From the NCBI GenBank assembly GCA_964557855.1, contig CAZLBP010000011.1:42664-106663 (forward strand): a DNA stretch of 64,000 nucleotides, given 5' to 3'. This DNA is from JAJRZL01 sp964557855. Its GTDB lineage: Bacteria; Zixibacteria; MSB-5A5; GN15; FEB-12. This document shows positions 1 to 9,525 of this stretch, one piece after another (positions within the stretch are counted from its first letter, which is position 1; each line of letters begins with the position of its first letter). The notes under the pieces were generated by a model. That model did not search any database, was not told the origin of the DNA, and saw only the letters and a program-made list of their open reading frames with translations. Made by a program: the position numbers and the translations under genes.

Positions 1-1
1 T

Positions 2-676
2 GACAATGACGACTACGGCACGGTAACCGGCTTTGATGTGGCTCTGGAGAAACTGCCGACCGGCAGCTACTTCAGCGGCTCCGTGTCCTACGGCTATATG
101 GTGGCCCGCGGCAACGGCTCCACGGCTCTGGAACCGTACTACACGTACCTGACCTCAACCACCGATACCCTGGCGCCAGTCACGGAGTATCCGCTCGACT
201 TTGATCAGCGGCACACGGTAACCGGCGTGCTGAACTACCGGGTACCGGCCGACTGGCAAGCCAATTTCTTCGGTCTGCAGCTGCCGGGCGACTGGGGCTT
301 GAGCGCCGTCGGTTACTACGGTTCCGGACTGCCGTATACGCCGACCGACCAGAACGGCAATCGCCGCGGCGAACGCAACGAAGGTCGTTTGCCGGCCTCG
401 TACACGGTTGATCTGCGTTTCAACAAGCAGTTCGCAGTGCCCGCCCGATCGATGATGCTCAGTCTCTTTGTTGAAGTAGACAATCTCTTTAACCGACGCA
501 ATGTCATAAATGTATATTCTCGTACCGGTTTACCCGACAACGACGGGTGGAACACTCAGGGGGGGTTAGCTCTGGACCAACAGGAAGTTGACCGGTTCGA
601 TCAACTGTATGATAACGATCCGCAGAACTTCTCGCCTCCCCGGACGATACGAACCGGGTTTGAGCTAACCTTCTAA
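2..676 (+). CDS. Outer-membrane beta-barrel protein, C-terminal fragment (TonB-dependent receptor-like)
   Basis: The reading frame is open from base 2, so the gene starts upstream of the window; only about the last 224 residues are seen. The fragment alternates polar and aromatic or hydrophobic residues as in transmembrane strands. It has a DNLFNRRN-type segment common near the end of TonB-dependent receptors and finishes on a terminal aromatic strand (FELTF) typical of BAM-recognised barrels. It is followed after 15 bases by a large secreted FlgD-domain protein and then a PorV-like barrel, which suggests a co-transcribed surface or secretion unit. The substrate cannot be inferred. Confidence 0.7.
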   Translation, partial: DNDDYGTVTGFDVALEKLPTGSYFSGSVSYGYMVARGNGSTALEPYYTYLTSTTDTLAPVTEYPLDFDQRHTVTGVLNYRVPADWQANFFGLQLPGDWGLSAVGYYGSGLPYTPTDQNGNRRGERNEGRLPASYTVDLRFNKQFAVPARSMMLSLFVEVDNLFNRRNVINVYSRTGLPDNDGWNTQGGLALDQQEVDRFDQLYDNDPQNFSPPRTIRTGFELTF

Positions 677-691
677 GCTGGAGCGATACCT

Positions 692-3469
692 ATGAAGACA
701 CACAAACAGTTCAGTATTATGAGCGTGGTCATAGTCGTAACCGTTTTGGTTCTGGCAGCCGGCAGTATGGCGGCGAAACCTCCAGCCCCGTATCAGGCCG
801 ACGAGCGCGAAGGCGGCTTGAGCCTGGCTCCGGAACCGGTGACCGTCGACCAGGTGACCCACAACGTCGGTAATATCGTAACCACCATCGACAACTATGG
901 CTTCATCGGCGGCTACTCGTATTACGACTTGCCGTCCGGCGAATGGCCCCGCAATTCCGGGCGCCATTATCTGGCCGAAATCCGGTACTGGATGGGCACG
1001 GTTTCTGCCGATGGCGACACGCTGGTAGCGAACACGTTCGATGATTTCGAAGCGCTGCCGTTCAATACGTATGCCAACGACCGGTACAACATCCTCCTGT
1101 CGACCGATACGTCAAGGTACCACGTCGAAGGCCCCGGCCTGTCGGGCTACGATCCCACCGATACGGTCGGTCTCGGGACCGGCAACCCGGCGTACGGCTG
1201 GCGGGTTTGGAATCCGGACTTGCAAACCTGGGATTACAACCGCACGTCCAACGTACTTTTGGCCGATTCCGCCCTGCCCAGCGGGCCGACCTCGCTGCAG
1301 GATTCCCATTACAGATTCGGGGACGCGGCAGGAGGGGCGCCTTTAATGGGTCTGGAGATGAGCCAGACGATTTATCAATGGAATTACTGCTACAACGAAG
1401 ACTTTATGTTCGTCGTGCTGGACATCACCAACACGTCGGATGAAGACTACGTTGACTTTGCCGTCGGCGTCTATGTGGATATCGACGTCGGTGGAGAGGA
1501 CGGCCGGGGTGAAAACGGCCGGTTGCAGGATATGGTGGCGTTCGACTCCACTGAAAACCTGGCCTGGATCTACGACGCGATCGGCATCGATCCCGGCTGG
1601 GGGCCGACCGTACGGACCGGTATCATGGGTACCAAACTCCTCGAAACACCGGATGACATCGGCATGACCGCCTTCCGTTCCGGTGAGTGGGACGTGTTGC
1701 CGGACGATGATCCGGGACGCTACGACCTGATTAACAGCGCCCAGTTCGACGAGTCGCTGCCCCCGACGGATCAGTACTATATCCAGTGCACGCGCGGGAT
1801 CAACCTGACGGCGGGCAAGACGGTTCGCGTGGTGTATGCCCTGGTGGCGGGTGAAGACGAAGAAGATTTCCGCAACAACGCGGCTCTGGCACAGAGTCTG
1901 TATGACAACGACTTCATTGGCCCGCAGCCGCCCCCGACCCCGACCCTGGAGGCGCGCGCCGGACACCGTAAAATCTACATCAACTGGAACGACACTTCGG
2001 AAGCGGGCGTGGACCCCATGTCGGGTGAGAACGACTTTGTCGGCTACAAACTCTACCGCAGCGACAATCAGGGTAAGACCTGGGGCATAGTCAATTATCA
2101 GACCGGCAACAACTGCCTGACGGTGGATTACCGGCCGTTGGCCACCTATACCATCACCTCTCCCCAGGACCCAATACCGCATTCTTTCATCGATACCGGG
2201 CTCTACAACGGAGTGGAGTACTGGTATTGCCTGGTGGCGTTTGATGCCGGAGATACAGCGATCGGAGTAGATCCCCTGCAGTCGGGTTTCGGCATCGCCG
2301 GCGAGGCGCGCAATGTGATTGCGGTCACGCCGCGACCCAATCCGGCCGGTTACTACGATGCCATCGGTACCATTGAGCATGAGTATACTGGTAACGAAGT
2401 GCCTTCCGACGGCGAAGTTTTCCCGGTGGTGTTCGATGAAGGGGAACTCCTGGGCGCCGAATACAGTGTCGTTTTCGAGGACACGCCCGAGAAGACCTAT
2501 TGGCATCTCATAAATGAAACAACCGGTGACACGGTGTTGGCCGATCAGACGAAAGCCAACGCCGAACCCGGTGAATACGATGTGGTCGAGGGGCTCCGCA
2601 TCGTAGTCAACAACGGTGACCATGTTCCGCGCGACTTCGGGCAGACCGCCTTCGCCGGTGGTGAGACGACGCTGGCGCTGGATCCGGCCGCATTCTATGG
2701 ACCGGCTCTGCCTCCCTTAACCGGAGACCCCAATGACGTCTTTGGCGACGCGCCGTATCGCGCTACCTACGAGCTGCGCTACACCACTGATTCTACGAGG
2801 GCCACCTGGATAATCGACGGTTTCTATGGAATCGAAACTGTCTACTGGGTACCGTTCGAATGCTGGAACACAACCACCAATCAGCGCGTGTCACTGGCCG
2901 TGTATGATTTTGACTACGGAACCGGTGGGCCGGGAGACGGCGTATGGAATGACTACGATCTGCTCTCTATCGTGGACTATCCGTACAATCCGACGACCAC
3001 CGTAACTCCAGAGGCCTTTCCGAACTACTACGGTTGGCTGTTCGGCTTTGATGTGGCCGGCTACAATCCCGCGCCGGGCGACGTCCTGACAATCTACGGT
3101 GCACCCTTAAACGGGCCGGACGACCGGTTTACGTTCAAGGTCGACGGGGTCAATGAGGCGGTGGCGCGCAATCAGCTCAAGGATATCAAGGTGGTGCCCA
3201 ACCCGTATTTTGCGCGCTATTCGGCCATGGTGGAGACATCCGAGGGCGAGTCGGTGATCGAATTCCAGAATATACCGGACGAGTGTACGATCCGCATTTA
3301 CACGCTGGCGGGTGACCTGGTACGCACGATTAACCATTCGGCCGGTGACGGCGTAGCCCGGTGGAACCTGCAATCGGAAAGCCGGCGCCAGGTAGCCTCG
3401 GGCGTGTATCTCTTCCATGTCGAGTCGCCCTATGGAGAGCACCTGGGTCGATTTTCAGTAGTGAAATAA
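692..3469 (+). CDS. Large secreted protein with Fn3-like region and FlgD-like C-terminal domain
   Basis: A 925-residue protein with a Sec signal peptide (about residues 1-28). GGAG at 680-683 lies 8 bases before the ATG. A fibronectin-like segment around residues 410-520 begins PTPTLEARAGHRKIYINWND and includes VGYKLYRSDN. The last 90 residues (NPYF..., IRIYTLAGDLVRTI, ASGVYLFHVES) have the FlgD Ig-like or type-A sorting-domain pattern that in Bacteroidota directs proteins to the type IX secretion system. Three intact motifs of that domain are visible. The PorV-like gene begins 12 bases downstream, and PorV proteins shuttle such cargo in T9SS. The rest of the protein is not recognised. Confidence 0.75.
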   Translation: MKTHKQFSIMSVVIVVTVLVLAAGSMAAKPPAPYQADEREGGLSLAPEPVTVDQVTHNVGNIVTTIDNYGFIGGYSYYDLPSGEWPRNSGRHYLAEIRYWMGTVSADGDTLVANTFDDFEALPFNTYANDRYNILLSTDTSRYHVEGPGLSGYDPTDTVGLGTGNPAYGWRVWNPDLQTWDYNRTSNVLLADSALPSGPTSLQDSHYRFGDAAGGAPLMGLEMSQTIYQWNYCYNEDFMFVVLDITNTSDEDYVDFAVGVYVDIDVGGEDGRGENGRLQDMVAFDSTENLAWIYDAIGIDPGWGPTVRTGIMGTKLLETPDDIGMTAFRSGEWDVLPDDDPGRYDLINSAQFDESLPPTDQYYIQCTRGINLTAGKTVRVVYALVAGEDEEDFRNNAALAQSLYDNDFIGPQPPPTPTLEARAGHRKIYINWNDTSEAGVDPMSGENDFVGYKLYRSDNQGKTWGIVNYQTGNNCLTVDYRPLATYTITSPQDPIPHSFIDTGLYNGVEYWYCLVAFDAGDTAIGVDPLQSGFGIAGEARNVIAVTPRPNPAGYYDAIGTIEHEYTGNEVPSDGEVFPVVFDEGELLGAEYSVVFEDTPEKTYWHLINETTGDTVLADQTKANAEPGEYDVVEGLRIVVNNGDHVPRDFGQTAFAGGETTLALDPAAFYGPALPPLTGDPNDVFGDAPYRATYELRYTTDSTRATWIIDGFYGIETVYWVPFECWNTTTNQRVSLAVYDFDYGTGGPGDGVWNDYDLLSIVDYPYNPTTTVTPEAFPNYYGWLFGFDVAGYNPAPGDVLTIYGAPLNGPDDRFTFKVDGVNEAVARNQLKDIKVVPNPYFARYSAMVETSEGESVIEFQNIPDECTIRIYTLAGDLVRTINHSAGDGVARWNLQSESRRQVASGVYLFHVESPYGEHLGRFSVVK

Positions 3470-3481
3470 AGGAGGCGCAAG

Positions 3482-4486
3482 GTGAAAACACTAAGAACCA
3501 TACTTCTCATATTGCTGTTGATGGTGAGCACCAGCGCTGTCGCGGAAGTAGCCAACGTCGGCTCGGCCGGTGCTCAGTTCCTCAAGATCGGTGTCGGACC
3601 CAGATACCAGGCCATGGGTGAAGCTTCGGTGGCGGTCGCCAACGACGTTTATGCCGCCTACTGGAACCCGGCCGGCCTGGCCGAAATCGACCGCTCGGCG
3701 GTCGGTTTCACCAATGTCAACTGGGTACTGGACGTCGATCTCAATTATCTGGCCCTGGCCAAGTACTACGAAGACGTGGGTACGTTTGCCGTGTCGGCCA
3801 GTATACTCTCCATGGATGATCAGGAGATCACGACGTTCGAAGAGCAATCCGGAACGGGTGATTTCTATTCGGCTTCATCCTATTCTGTAGGCGTTTCATT
3901 CGCCCGGCAGCTGACGAACCGGTTTGCATTCGGCACCACGGCCAAATACGTCGGCGAACGAATTCACAACGAAGAGGCCGACGGCTTTGCATTTGATTTC
4001 GGGACTTTGCTGTATACCGGGTACCGGTCTCTACGACTGGGCATGAGCATCAGCAACATGGGACCGGAACTCCAGTTCAAGGGACCGGACCTGGACGTCA
4101 GTTTCGATGACCTGGAAGGCGAAGGCGCCAATGATCCGGTCGGGGCTCAACTCAAGACTACGCCGTACGATTTGCCCCTCGTGTTCCGGGTCGGCATGGC
4201 CTACGACGTGGAAATGGGCCCGAAGTCGATGGTGACTTTCGCCGGGGAATTGAAGCATCCCAACGACCATGATCAGCAAGGCGCCATCGGAGCCGAATAC
4301 AGCTTCTCCGAACAATTCTTCCTCCGTGGCGGCTATAAGGTCAATTATGACGAAGAAGGTTTGGCCCTCGGGGCCGGCCTGAAGACCTCGATCTCCAGCG
4401 AAACTCGTTTATTCATAGACTATTCCTGGCAGGATTTCGGACGGCTGGAAACAGCCCAGAGATTCTCGGTTGGTTTCACGTTCTAG
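3482..4486 (+). CDS. PorV/PorQ-family outer-membrane protein
   Basis: A 334-residue barrel starting at GTG, with GGAGG at 3471-3475. The signal peptide covers about residues 1-22. The mature N-terminus carries the family signature (GSAGAQFLKIGVGPRYQAMGEA, then AAYWNPAGLAEI), and the last strand ends in aromatic residues (RFSVGFTF). Family members are FadL-like barrels; PorV carries T9SS cargo to the attachment complex and PorQ has a related role. The position directly behind a protein with a C-terminal sorting-like domain fits that role, but function is inferred from context. A strong terminator follows at 4510-4537. Confidence 0.85.
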   Translation: MKTLRTILLILLLMVSTSAVAEVANVGSAGAQFLKIGVGPRYQAMGEASVAVANDVYAAYWNPAGLAEIDRSAVGFTNVNWVLDVDLNYLALAKYYEDVGTFAVSASILSMDDQEITTFEEQSGTGDFYSASSYSVGVSFARQLTNRFAFGTTAKYVGERIHNEEADGFAFDFGTLLYTGYRSLRLGMSISNMGPELQFKGPDLDVSFDDLEGEGANDPVGAQLKTTPYDLPLVFRVGMAYDVEMGPKSMVTFAGELKHPNDHDQQGAIGAEYSFSEQFFLRGGYKVNYDEEGLALGAGLKTSISSETRLFIDYSWQDFGRLETAQRFSVGFTF

Positions 4487-4509
4487 TACTCCTCCTCAGA
4501 GTCAAAATC

Positions 4510-4537
4510 AGCCCCTCGGACACGGGGGGCTTTTTTT
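4510..4537 (+). terminator. Intrinsic terminator after PorV-like gene
   Basis: AGCCCC at 4510-4515 pairs with GGGGCT at 4526-4531, and seven T follow at 4531-4537. It lies 23 bases after the PorV-like stop codon and closes the first operon. Confidence 0.85.
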
Positions 4538-4547
4538 GTATCCGAAC

Positions 4548-4576
4548 TGGACAAAAAGCGGTACAAGGGATATATA
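4548..4576 (+). promoter_or_regulatory. Sigma70-type promoter for the metallopeptidase gene
   Basis: TGGACA at 4548-4553 and TATATA at 4571-4576 are separated by 17 bases. They lie between the terminator and the start at 4615. The predicted transcript start is near 4583. Confidence 0.5.
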
Positions 4577-4614
4577 TAGCTTCTGTTAAGGCTAATTGAT
4601 ACAGGAGATGTTAT

Positions 4615-6207
4615 ATGATCCGAATGTCTTATTGCGCAAGATCCGTTCTGACAGCCGCTGTAAGTATCGTTTGTCTTTGTTCGTCCATACAATCCCAGTC
4701 CAGCATGGCAGTTGAAAACCTCGCCTACTATTTCGATTTGCTGGTCTCCGGAAACCTCGAGTCGGCACAGGGTCTCTGGACGGCGCCGGTTGTCGAGCGG
4801 TCTGGAAGATTCGGCATTACGTACACGGGTATGCCGCTCAAGGTAGACTGCACCTCGCCTATTGTCCGCAATATCGATGTCATGCGTGATTATGTCTATC
4901 AGGCCGCCAAGTCGGTCACCGAGCTGCCGGGCGGTGAGTATTACACGCTGGAGTATTCCTCCGTCGTACAAGGTGAGAAGATAACGCATCTGTACTACAT
5001 GTATTTTGACGGCTCGTATTTCTGGCTGACACATCCGCAGGAGTACTACGGACGACACTGGCCCATAATCGAATCCAGGTACTTCCGTATACACTATCAC
5101 CCCGATGTCAAAGGGTATCTGCACGGGCTGGTGCTGGCGGAAGCGGACCGGTTCATTGAAGCCATGGCTGATTCTCTGTCACTGTCGTCCGAGCAACTGC
5201 GAAAGATCGGTCAGAACAAGATCGAGTATTTCTACTGCGACTCGGACTCCACGGTTGAAGCAATCACCGGACACAAGATCAAAGGCACACTGGATCTGGC
5301 GACCAACGATGTTATCAGCGCCTTCTTCCCCCACTATCACGAAATCTTCCATCTGTTAATCAATATCAGGCTGACAGAGCTGCCCCTGTACACGCAGCCC
5401 ATACTCCGCGAGGGCATCGCTGTCTGCTACGGCGGCCGCTGGGGCAAGGCCCCGCCCACGCTGCATTACCTGGGCGCCTTCCTGCACGAGCAGAAGATTG
5501 TCGAAGTGGACTCAATCCTGACCATGGGGAGGTTCCAGCAGCAGGCGGTAGCCGACATGGCCTATCCGGTAGCCGGGCTGTTCGTGAGATTTCTCATTGA
5601 GAATATGGGTTTGAGTAAGTTTCTGGATCTGTACGTAGATCTGTCAGGCGCCTATGGCTATCTCGTGAACATGAAAGCACCGACCCTCAAGAAGATTCTC
5701 TTCGAGGCTCTGGGAGAGCCATCGTGGGAGGATCTGATGGCGAATTTCGCCGAATACTTACAAACGTACCATGATGGTCGCGCGGTCTTCAGTCCCGGGG
5801 GCTTGAGCGACGGCAGGGACGTGGCTCAGACGGAGCAGTTGGCCATTCGCGAGAACCAGGATTGGCTGGGAGTTACGTATACGACCAACGGCTCCGAACC
5901 GCCGACGGGCAATCTGCTTTTCAGTAAAGACGACAACCTGGCCGGCCAACGATCAATACTATTCGAAGAACAGTACCAGGGCGCCATGGAGTTCGAGGGT
6001 TATCGGTATGGTCTGCGGTTTGACGTCAACGAGGCCGGCTTATACGATTACGTGACTAATCAGCTGCTGGCCAAGTACATTTGGGGCATTACGCCGTCGG
6101 ATGATTACAAGAACGAGGCCGGCACCAGTATCGCCGTCAGGTTCCGAAAGGAACTGTGCGATGTCATTTCACTGGGCGAAGGAGAATACAAACTGTTGGC
6201 TTATTAA
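4615..6207 (+). CDS. Predicted secreted gluzincin metallopeptidase
   Basis: A 530-residue protein. AGGAG at 4603-4607 is 7 bases before the ATG, and a signal peptide spans about residues 1-28. A zinc site is visible: HEIFH at residues 242-246 and a third ligand Glu266 in LREGIA, 20 residues after the second His. This is the HExxH...E arrangement of M1/M61-like (MA clan) gluzincins. The region around 160-270 (IHYHPDVKGYL, then FPHYHEIFH) matches the peptidase-MA-like organisation; the C-terminal 200 residues are not recognised. It stands alone between a terminator and rmuC. Export is inferred from the signal peptide; the substrate is unknown. Confidence 0.6.
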   Translation: MIRMSYCARSVLTAAVSIVCLCSSIQSQSSMAVENLAYYFDLLVSGNLESAQGLWTAPVVERSGRFGITYTGMPLKVDCTSPIVRNIDVMRDYVYQAAKSVTELPGGEYYTLEYSSVVQGEKITHLYYMYFDGSYFWLTHPQEYYGRHWPIIESRYFRIHYHPDVKGYLHGLVLAEADRFIEAMADSLSLSSEQLRKIGQNKIEYFYCDSDSTVEAITGHKIKGTLDLATNDVISAFFPHYHEIFHLLINIRLTELPLYTQPILREGIAVCYGGRWGKAPPTLHYLGAFLHEQKIVEVDSILTMGRFQQQAVADMAYPVAGLFVRFLIENMGLSKFLDLYVDLSGAYGYLVNMKAPTLKKILFEALGEPSWEDLMANFAEYLQTYHDGRAVFSPGGLSDGRDVAQTEQLAIRENQDWLGVTYTTNGSEPPTGNLLFSKDDNLAGQRSILFEEQYQGAMEFEGYRYGLRFDVNEAGLYDYVTNQLLAKYIWGITPSDDYKNEAGTSIAVRFRKELCDVISLGEGEYKLLAY

Positions 6208-6247
6208 GCCGGCAGCCGGGGCGGCGCCGATCATATCGTAGTTATGT

Positions 6248-7306
6248 ATGGATACATTATCGCTTCTCGCTGTCGTCCTGTTGGCTTTGGTACTGATGGC
6301 CATGGTCTGGTTGCTGATCGTCACGTACCGGCGACTCAAAACAGTGAATTACACGGATCGGTTGACGAGTTCCGTTGAATCTCTGAAAGCGGAACTGGTG
6401 GAATCCCAGATGAAGGGGCTGCTGGCGCTGCGGGAGTCTCTCGATTCCGCAGGAAAGCTTATCAACGAGCGTTTAGCTGAAGGGAGTTCGTCACTTGACC
6501 GGAGGCTCGACATATTCGGCACGATTGAAAGGAAGCTGGGTGAGCTCGAACAGCAGACGGGCAATATCGAGCGTATCGGCCGCGATATTAGCGGCCTGGC
6601 CGACCTGCTGAAACCCCCCAAACTTCGGGGCAATCTGGGGGAATTCCTACTGGACAACCTGCTTTCGCAGGTGCTGCCTGCGAGTCTTTACTCCACCCAG
6701 TTCTCATTTCCCGACGGCAGCCGGGTCGATGCCGCTATCAACGTGGGCAACCGCTTGTTGCCTATCGACTCCAAGTTTCCCCTGGAAGCGTATCAGCGCT
6801 TAGATGAAGGTGAAGCGGATGTCAAGCTTCAGAAGGAATTCGACCGTACGCTGAAACGACATATCGACACCATTCACGGCAAGTACATCCAGCCGGATCA
6901 GAAGACGACGCAATTCGCTCTGATGTATATTCCGAGCGAGGCAGTCTATTATCGGATCATCACGGGTGACAATCAGGACCTGCTGGAATATGCTCTGAAC
7001 CGCCAGGTCATCCCCAGTTCGCCGGGACACTTGTATGCCTTTCTGGTGTCGATTGCGGCCGTGTATTCCGAAGTCGGACTGGCCGGTGATATTCAGCGTC
7101 TCACCGCCGCAGTGAAGGGATTGCAGGAGTGCCTCGCTCATCTTCAGAGATTTCATGAACGGATGGAGGGCTCGTCGCGAACGCTCACTCTCATCCTGGC
7201 CAAATCCCGCGATGAGTTGACCCAGTTGGCGTATCATATTGAGCGATTGAAAGAGCCGGTGGCGGCGGGGGCGAGCGGTAGCACGGTATCGGCAGAGGAG
7301 CAGTAG
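6248..7306 (+). CDS. rmuC: RmuC-family DNA recombination protein
   Basis: A 352-residue protein. It has an N-terminal membrane helix (about residues 5-25), a long helical stretch to about 110 that probably forms coiled coil, and then the RmuC domain, with LGEFLLDNLLSQVLP and the signature LLPIDSKFPLEAY near residue 175. RmuC proteins limit inversion at short inverted repeats; their PD-(D/E)XK-like core suggests a nuclease. At 352 residues it is shorter than E. coli RmuC (475), mainly in the coiled coil. It is convergent with the next, minus-strand gene. Confidence 0.88.
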   Translation: MDTLSLLAVVLLALVLMAMVWLLIVTYRRLKTVNYTDRLTSSVESLKAELVESQMKGLLALRESLDSAGKLINERLAEGSSSLDRRLDIFGTIERKLGELEQQTGNIERIGRDISGLADLLKPPKLRGNLGEFLLDNLLSQVLPASLYSTQFSFPDGSRVDAAINVGNRLLPIDSKFPLEAYQRLDEGEADVKLQKEFDRTLKRHIDTIHGKYIQPDQKTTQFALMYIPSEAVYYRIITGDNQDLLEYALNRQVIPSSPGHLYAFLVSIAAVYSEVGLAGDIQRLTAAVKGLQECLAHLQRFHERMEGSSRTLTLILAKSRDELTQLAYHIERLKEPVAAGASGSTVSAEEQ

Positions 7307-7431
7307 TGTGGCCGTGATCTGTGATCGCGGGTGTTGACCGTCCGGCTACCCGACTCGCTTCTTGTCACCCGCGCGAAAGGGCCAGCTAAAATCCCCTCGA
7401 GTTGTTGTGTCGGGATTGATCGCCAGGAGCA

Positions 7432-8439
7432 CTAGAAGCGATAGGCGGCGCTGACGCGAAACGTCTCATCGAGTTCGCTGTGGTGCAGGTAGGCGAAATC
7501 CACGATGATGTTCTTCACATCGACTCCCGCCCCGGCCGTGAACCGTCCGATATCGAATCCGGCCCGGCCAAAAAGCATCGATCTGTAATCGACCTCCCAT
7601 CCGTAGTGAGAGTCCAGCGAAACCGAACCGGCGTGATACTGAGCCGCGTCACCCAGATGTTCGAACTTCACATCACCGCTCACCATGAATCGGCCGGTGA
7701 AATCCGAGTAGCTGTGGACAAGCTTGACGCCCGGTTTGATTGTGGGGTATATCGATTCGGTATTCGACCCGTCTCCGAACGTATCCCCCGAATAGCGGAT
7801 GAAGCCGGTTGTGATGTCGGTGATCATCAGTCCCAGGACTATCGTTTCGTTCAAGTCATACAGCATACCGGCGTCCGCAGTGAGTCCCTTCCCGGATTCG
7901 GTACCGATGTCACGAAAGATGATCTTGGCACTAATCCCGAAATCGAGTCTGGAACTGAGCTTGCCCGCCAACGCAGCTGAGAGCAAGAAGTCTCCGTGGG
8001 ACTCTTCCGACACGACGTATGGTCTGTCAAACTCGTTGAGTTGTGTGATTTTGATACCGCCGCCGCCCAGGTAATACAGATAGAAGCCAAAGCTCTGGAT
8101 GAAGGAGCTGTTTTTCGGCCGGACATCGATGTAGCTGACATAGTCTTGATTGAGGAGCGAACCGAATGTCTCCGCGTGCATGGCGACGACATTCCGTCCC
8201 GTCAGCCGGTTCATGCCGGCCGGGTTCCAGTACGCCGCCGTGGCATCGAACGGCCCGGCAACAACTGCGCCACCCAGGGCCAAGCCGCGGCCTCCGACTC
8301 CGAGTGAAAAGGCGTCACCGGCATATTTGGCGGCGCAGACAGAAGAACTTAAAATCAAAAAAACACTAAATACGAGGTAAAATCGGCTCACCTTAGTTCC
8401 CGGGAAGCTAGTCTTATCGTTTCCGCTTACCAAATACAT
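7432..8439 (-). CDS. PorV/PorQ-family outer-membrane protein (second copy)
   Basis: A 335-residue barrel. A signal segment (about residues 20-37, ending VCAA) lies rather far from the annotated ATG, so the true start may be an internal codon near residue 16. After it come the family features: GVGGRGLALGGA, ATAAYWNPAGMNRL and a terminal strand ending FRVSAAYRF. It is related to the barrel at 3482 but divergent. Unlike that one it has no adjacent cargo-like gene, so whether it is a transporter for sorting-domain proteins or a FadL-like porin is open. Confidence 0.75.
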   Translation of the reverse strand: MYLVSGNDKTSFPGTKVSRFYLVFSVFLILSSSVCAAKYAGDAFSLGVGGRGLALGGAVVAGPFDATAAYWNPAGMNRLTGRNVVAMHAETFGSLLNQDYVSYIDVRPKNSSFIQSFGFYLYYLGGGGIKITQLNEFDRPYVVSEESHGDFLLSAALAGKLSSRLDFGISAKIIFRDIGTESGKGLTADAGMLYDLNETIVLGLMITDITTGFIRYSGDTFGDGSNTESIYPTIKPGVKLVHSYSDFTGRFMVSGDVKFEHLGDAAQYHAGSVSLDSHYGWEVDYRSMLFGRAGFDIGRFTAGAGVDVKNIIVDFAYLHHSELDETFRVSAAYRF

Positions 8440-8540
8440 TCAGGCTCTTTCACATCGTGCAATGAGAGTCTCCGCCAAATTGACGTTTCAGTCAGTCATT
8501 ATACACAACATTAATGATCGGACATAGTTGGAATAAACAG

Positions 8541-8570
8541 AAAAAAGCGGGAGAATCTATATCTCCCGCT
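8541..8570 (-). terminator. Intrinsic terminator of the HMA-protein gene
   Basis: AGCGGGAGA at 8546-8554 is perfectly complementary to TCTCCCGCT at 8562-8570. On the minus strand the stem is followed by six U (A-run 8541-8546). It sits about 30 bases past the stop of the minus-strand gene ending at 8603. Confidence 0.85.
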
Positions 8571-8602
8571 TCTCTGAAATTCGAAATTCGGTGTGTCAGT
8601 AA

Positions 8603-9295
8603 TTACTGAGGCGAACTCGCAGTTTCGACTTTGGCTCCGGACGTCTTGCTGGGGCACGGCATGTTGCAGCCGGCCTTGGAAGAGGCAGACGTAGCGGACG
8701 GATTGTCGGACACATGAGCCACGGCCGGCATGATTTCGGCCTGGTAGCCTTTGTTCACGACGGTCTTGGTCAGAGATTCTTCCTGAATCTTGCTGGCATC
8801 GACGATGACTACAGCTACTTCGCTCTTGTGGGAGACCTCAGCAACTTCGTGAACGCCATCAATCTTCATCAGGCCGGCCTTAACGGAGCTTTCGCATCCG
8901 CCGCAGGTCATGCCCTTGATCGACATGAAGCGAATTTCGGCGCCTTCACCATACTTTTCACACATCTGCTTCCATTCAGCGCACTGTTCCGGGGAGCAGA
9001 AAGCCTTGGCGGAAGCGCCCTTCATGGCGGCGCAGGATTTCTCGCCGGAGACCATCGCGGCCTGGGAGGTCTTCTCGGCGGAGCAGGACTGCTTGCTGCC
9101 GATCATCTTGGCTTTGGTTGCTGAGCAGGACTTTTCGCTGGTAGTGGAAGAGGAAGCCAGTTGCGCTTCAGTTTCCTTATCGGCTGCCGCCGATTTGACG
9201 CTGGAGGTTTTCTCGCCGCCGCAAGCATAGGCCTGCATGGACCCAAACGCCAGACAGAGGGCCAGGGCCAGTGTGATAGCTAGAGCTTTTCTCAT
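8603..9295 (-). CDS. Exported cysteine-rich protein with heavy-metal-associated (HMA) domain
   Basis: A 230-residue protein. I place the start at 9295, not at the longer open frame, because AGGAG lies 7 bases upstream and the signal peptide begins directly (MRKALAITLALAL). After the signal come three short repeats of an (E/K)xSC(S/A)A type at about 56-90, a CSPEQC segment near 100, then an HMA ferredoxin-like domain at about 122-190 with the metal motif GMTCGGC (Cys131, Cys134). It resembles MerP or copper chaperones fused to a Ser/Cys-rich metal-binding stretch. It is divergent from the ArsR-type gene, so metal-responsive control is plausible. Confidence 0.75.
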   Translation of the reverse strand: MRKALAITLALALCLAFGSMQAYACGGEKTSSVKSAAADKETEAQLASSSTTSEKSCSATKAKMIGSKQSCSAEKTSQAAMVSGEKSCAAMKGASAKAFCSPEQCAEWKQMCEKYGEGAEIRFMSIKGMTCGGCESSVKAGLMKIDGVHEVAEVSHKSEVAVVIVDASKIQEESLTKTVVNKGYQAEIMPAVAHVSDNPSATSASSKAGCNMPCPSKTSGAKVETASSPQ

Positions 9296-9525
9296 TCCGG
9301 CACTCCTTTCGGTGTGGTTATACGGACATTGACCATTATGATTTGCTGTCTCTTTGTCTCTCACAATTGAAGTACTTTATGGATGAACCGGATCAATTAA
9401 GTCTTATTTCCGATTCATTTGATTCTTTAACGTTTGACCTTCGAGATTCGTTTCAAAAAATACGAAAATTATCGCGATTGCGACAGTGTTTTTTGGCCGG
9501 TCCGGCAGAAATATCTTGACCCAAG

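Noticed and set aside
1343..2623. Long minus-strand open frame of 426 codons
   Set aside because: It lies opposite the well-supported secreted protein at 692-3469 and has no family motifs; it is a codon-bias shadow.
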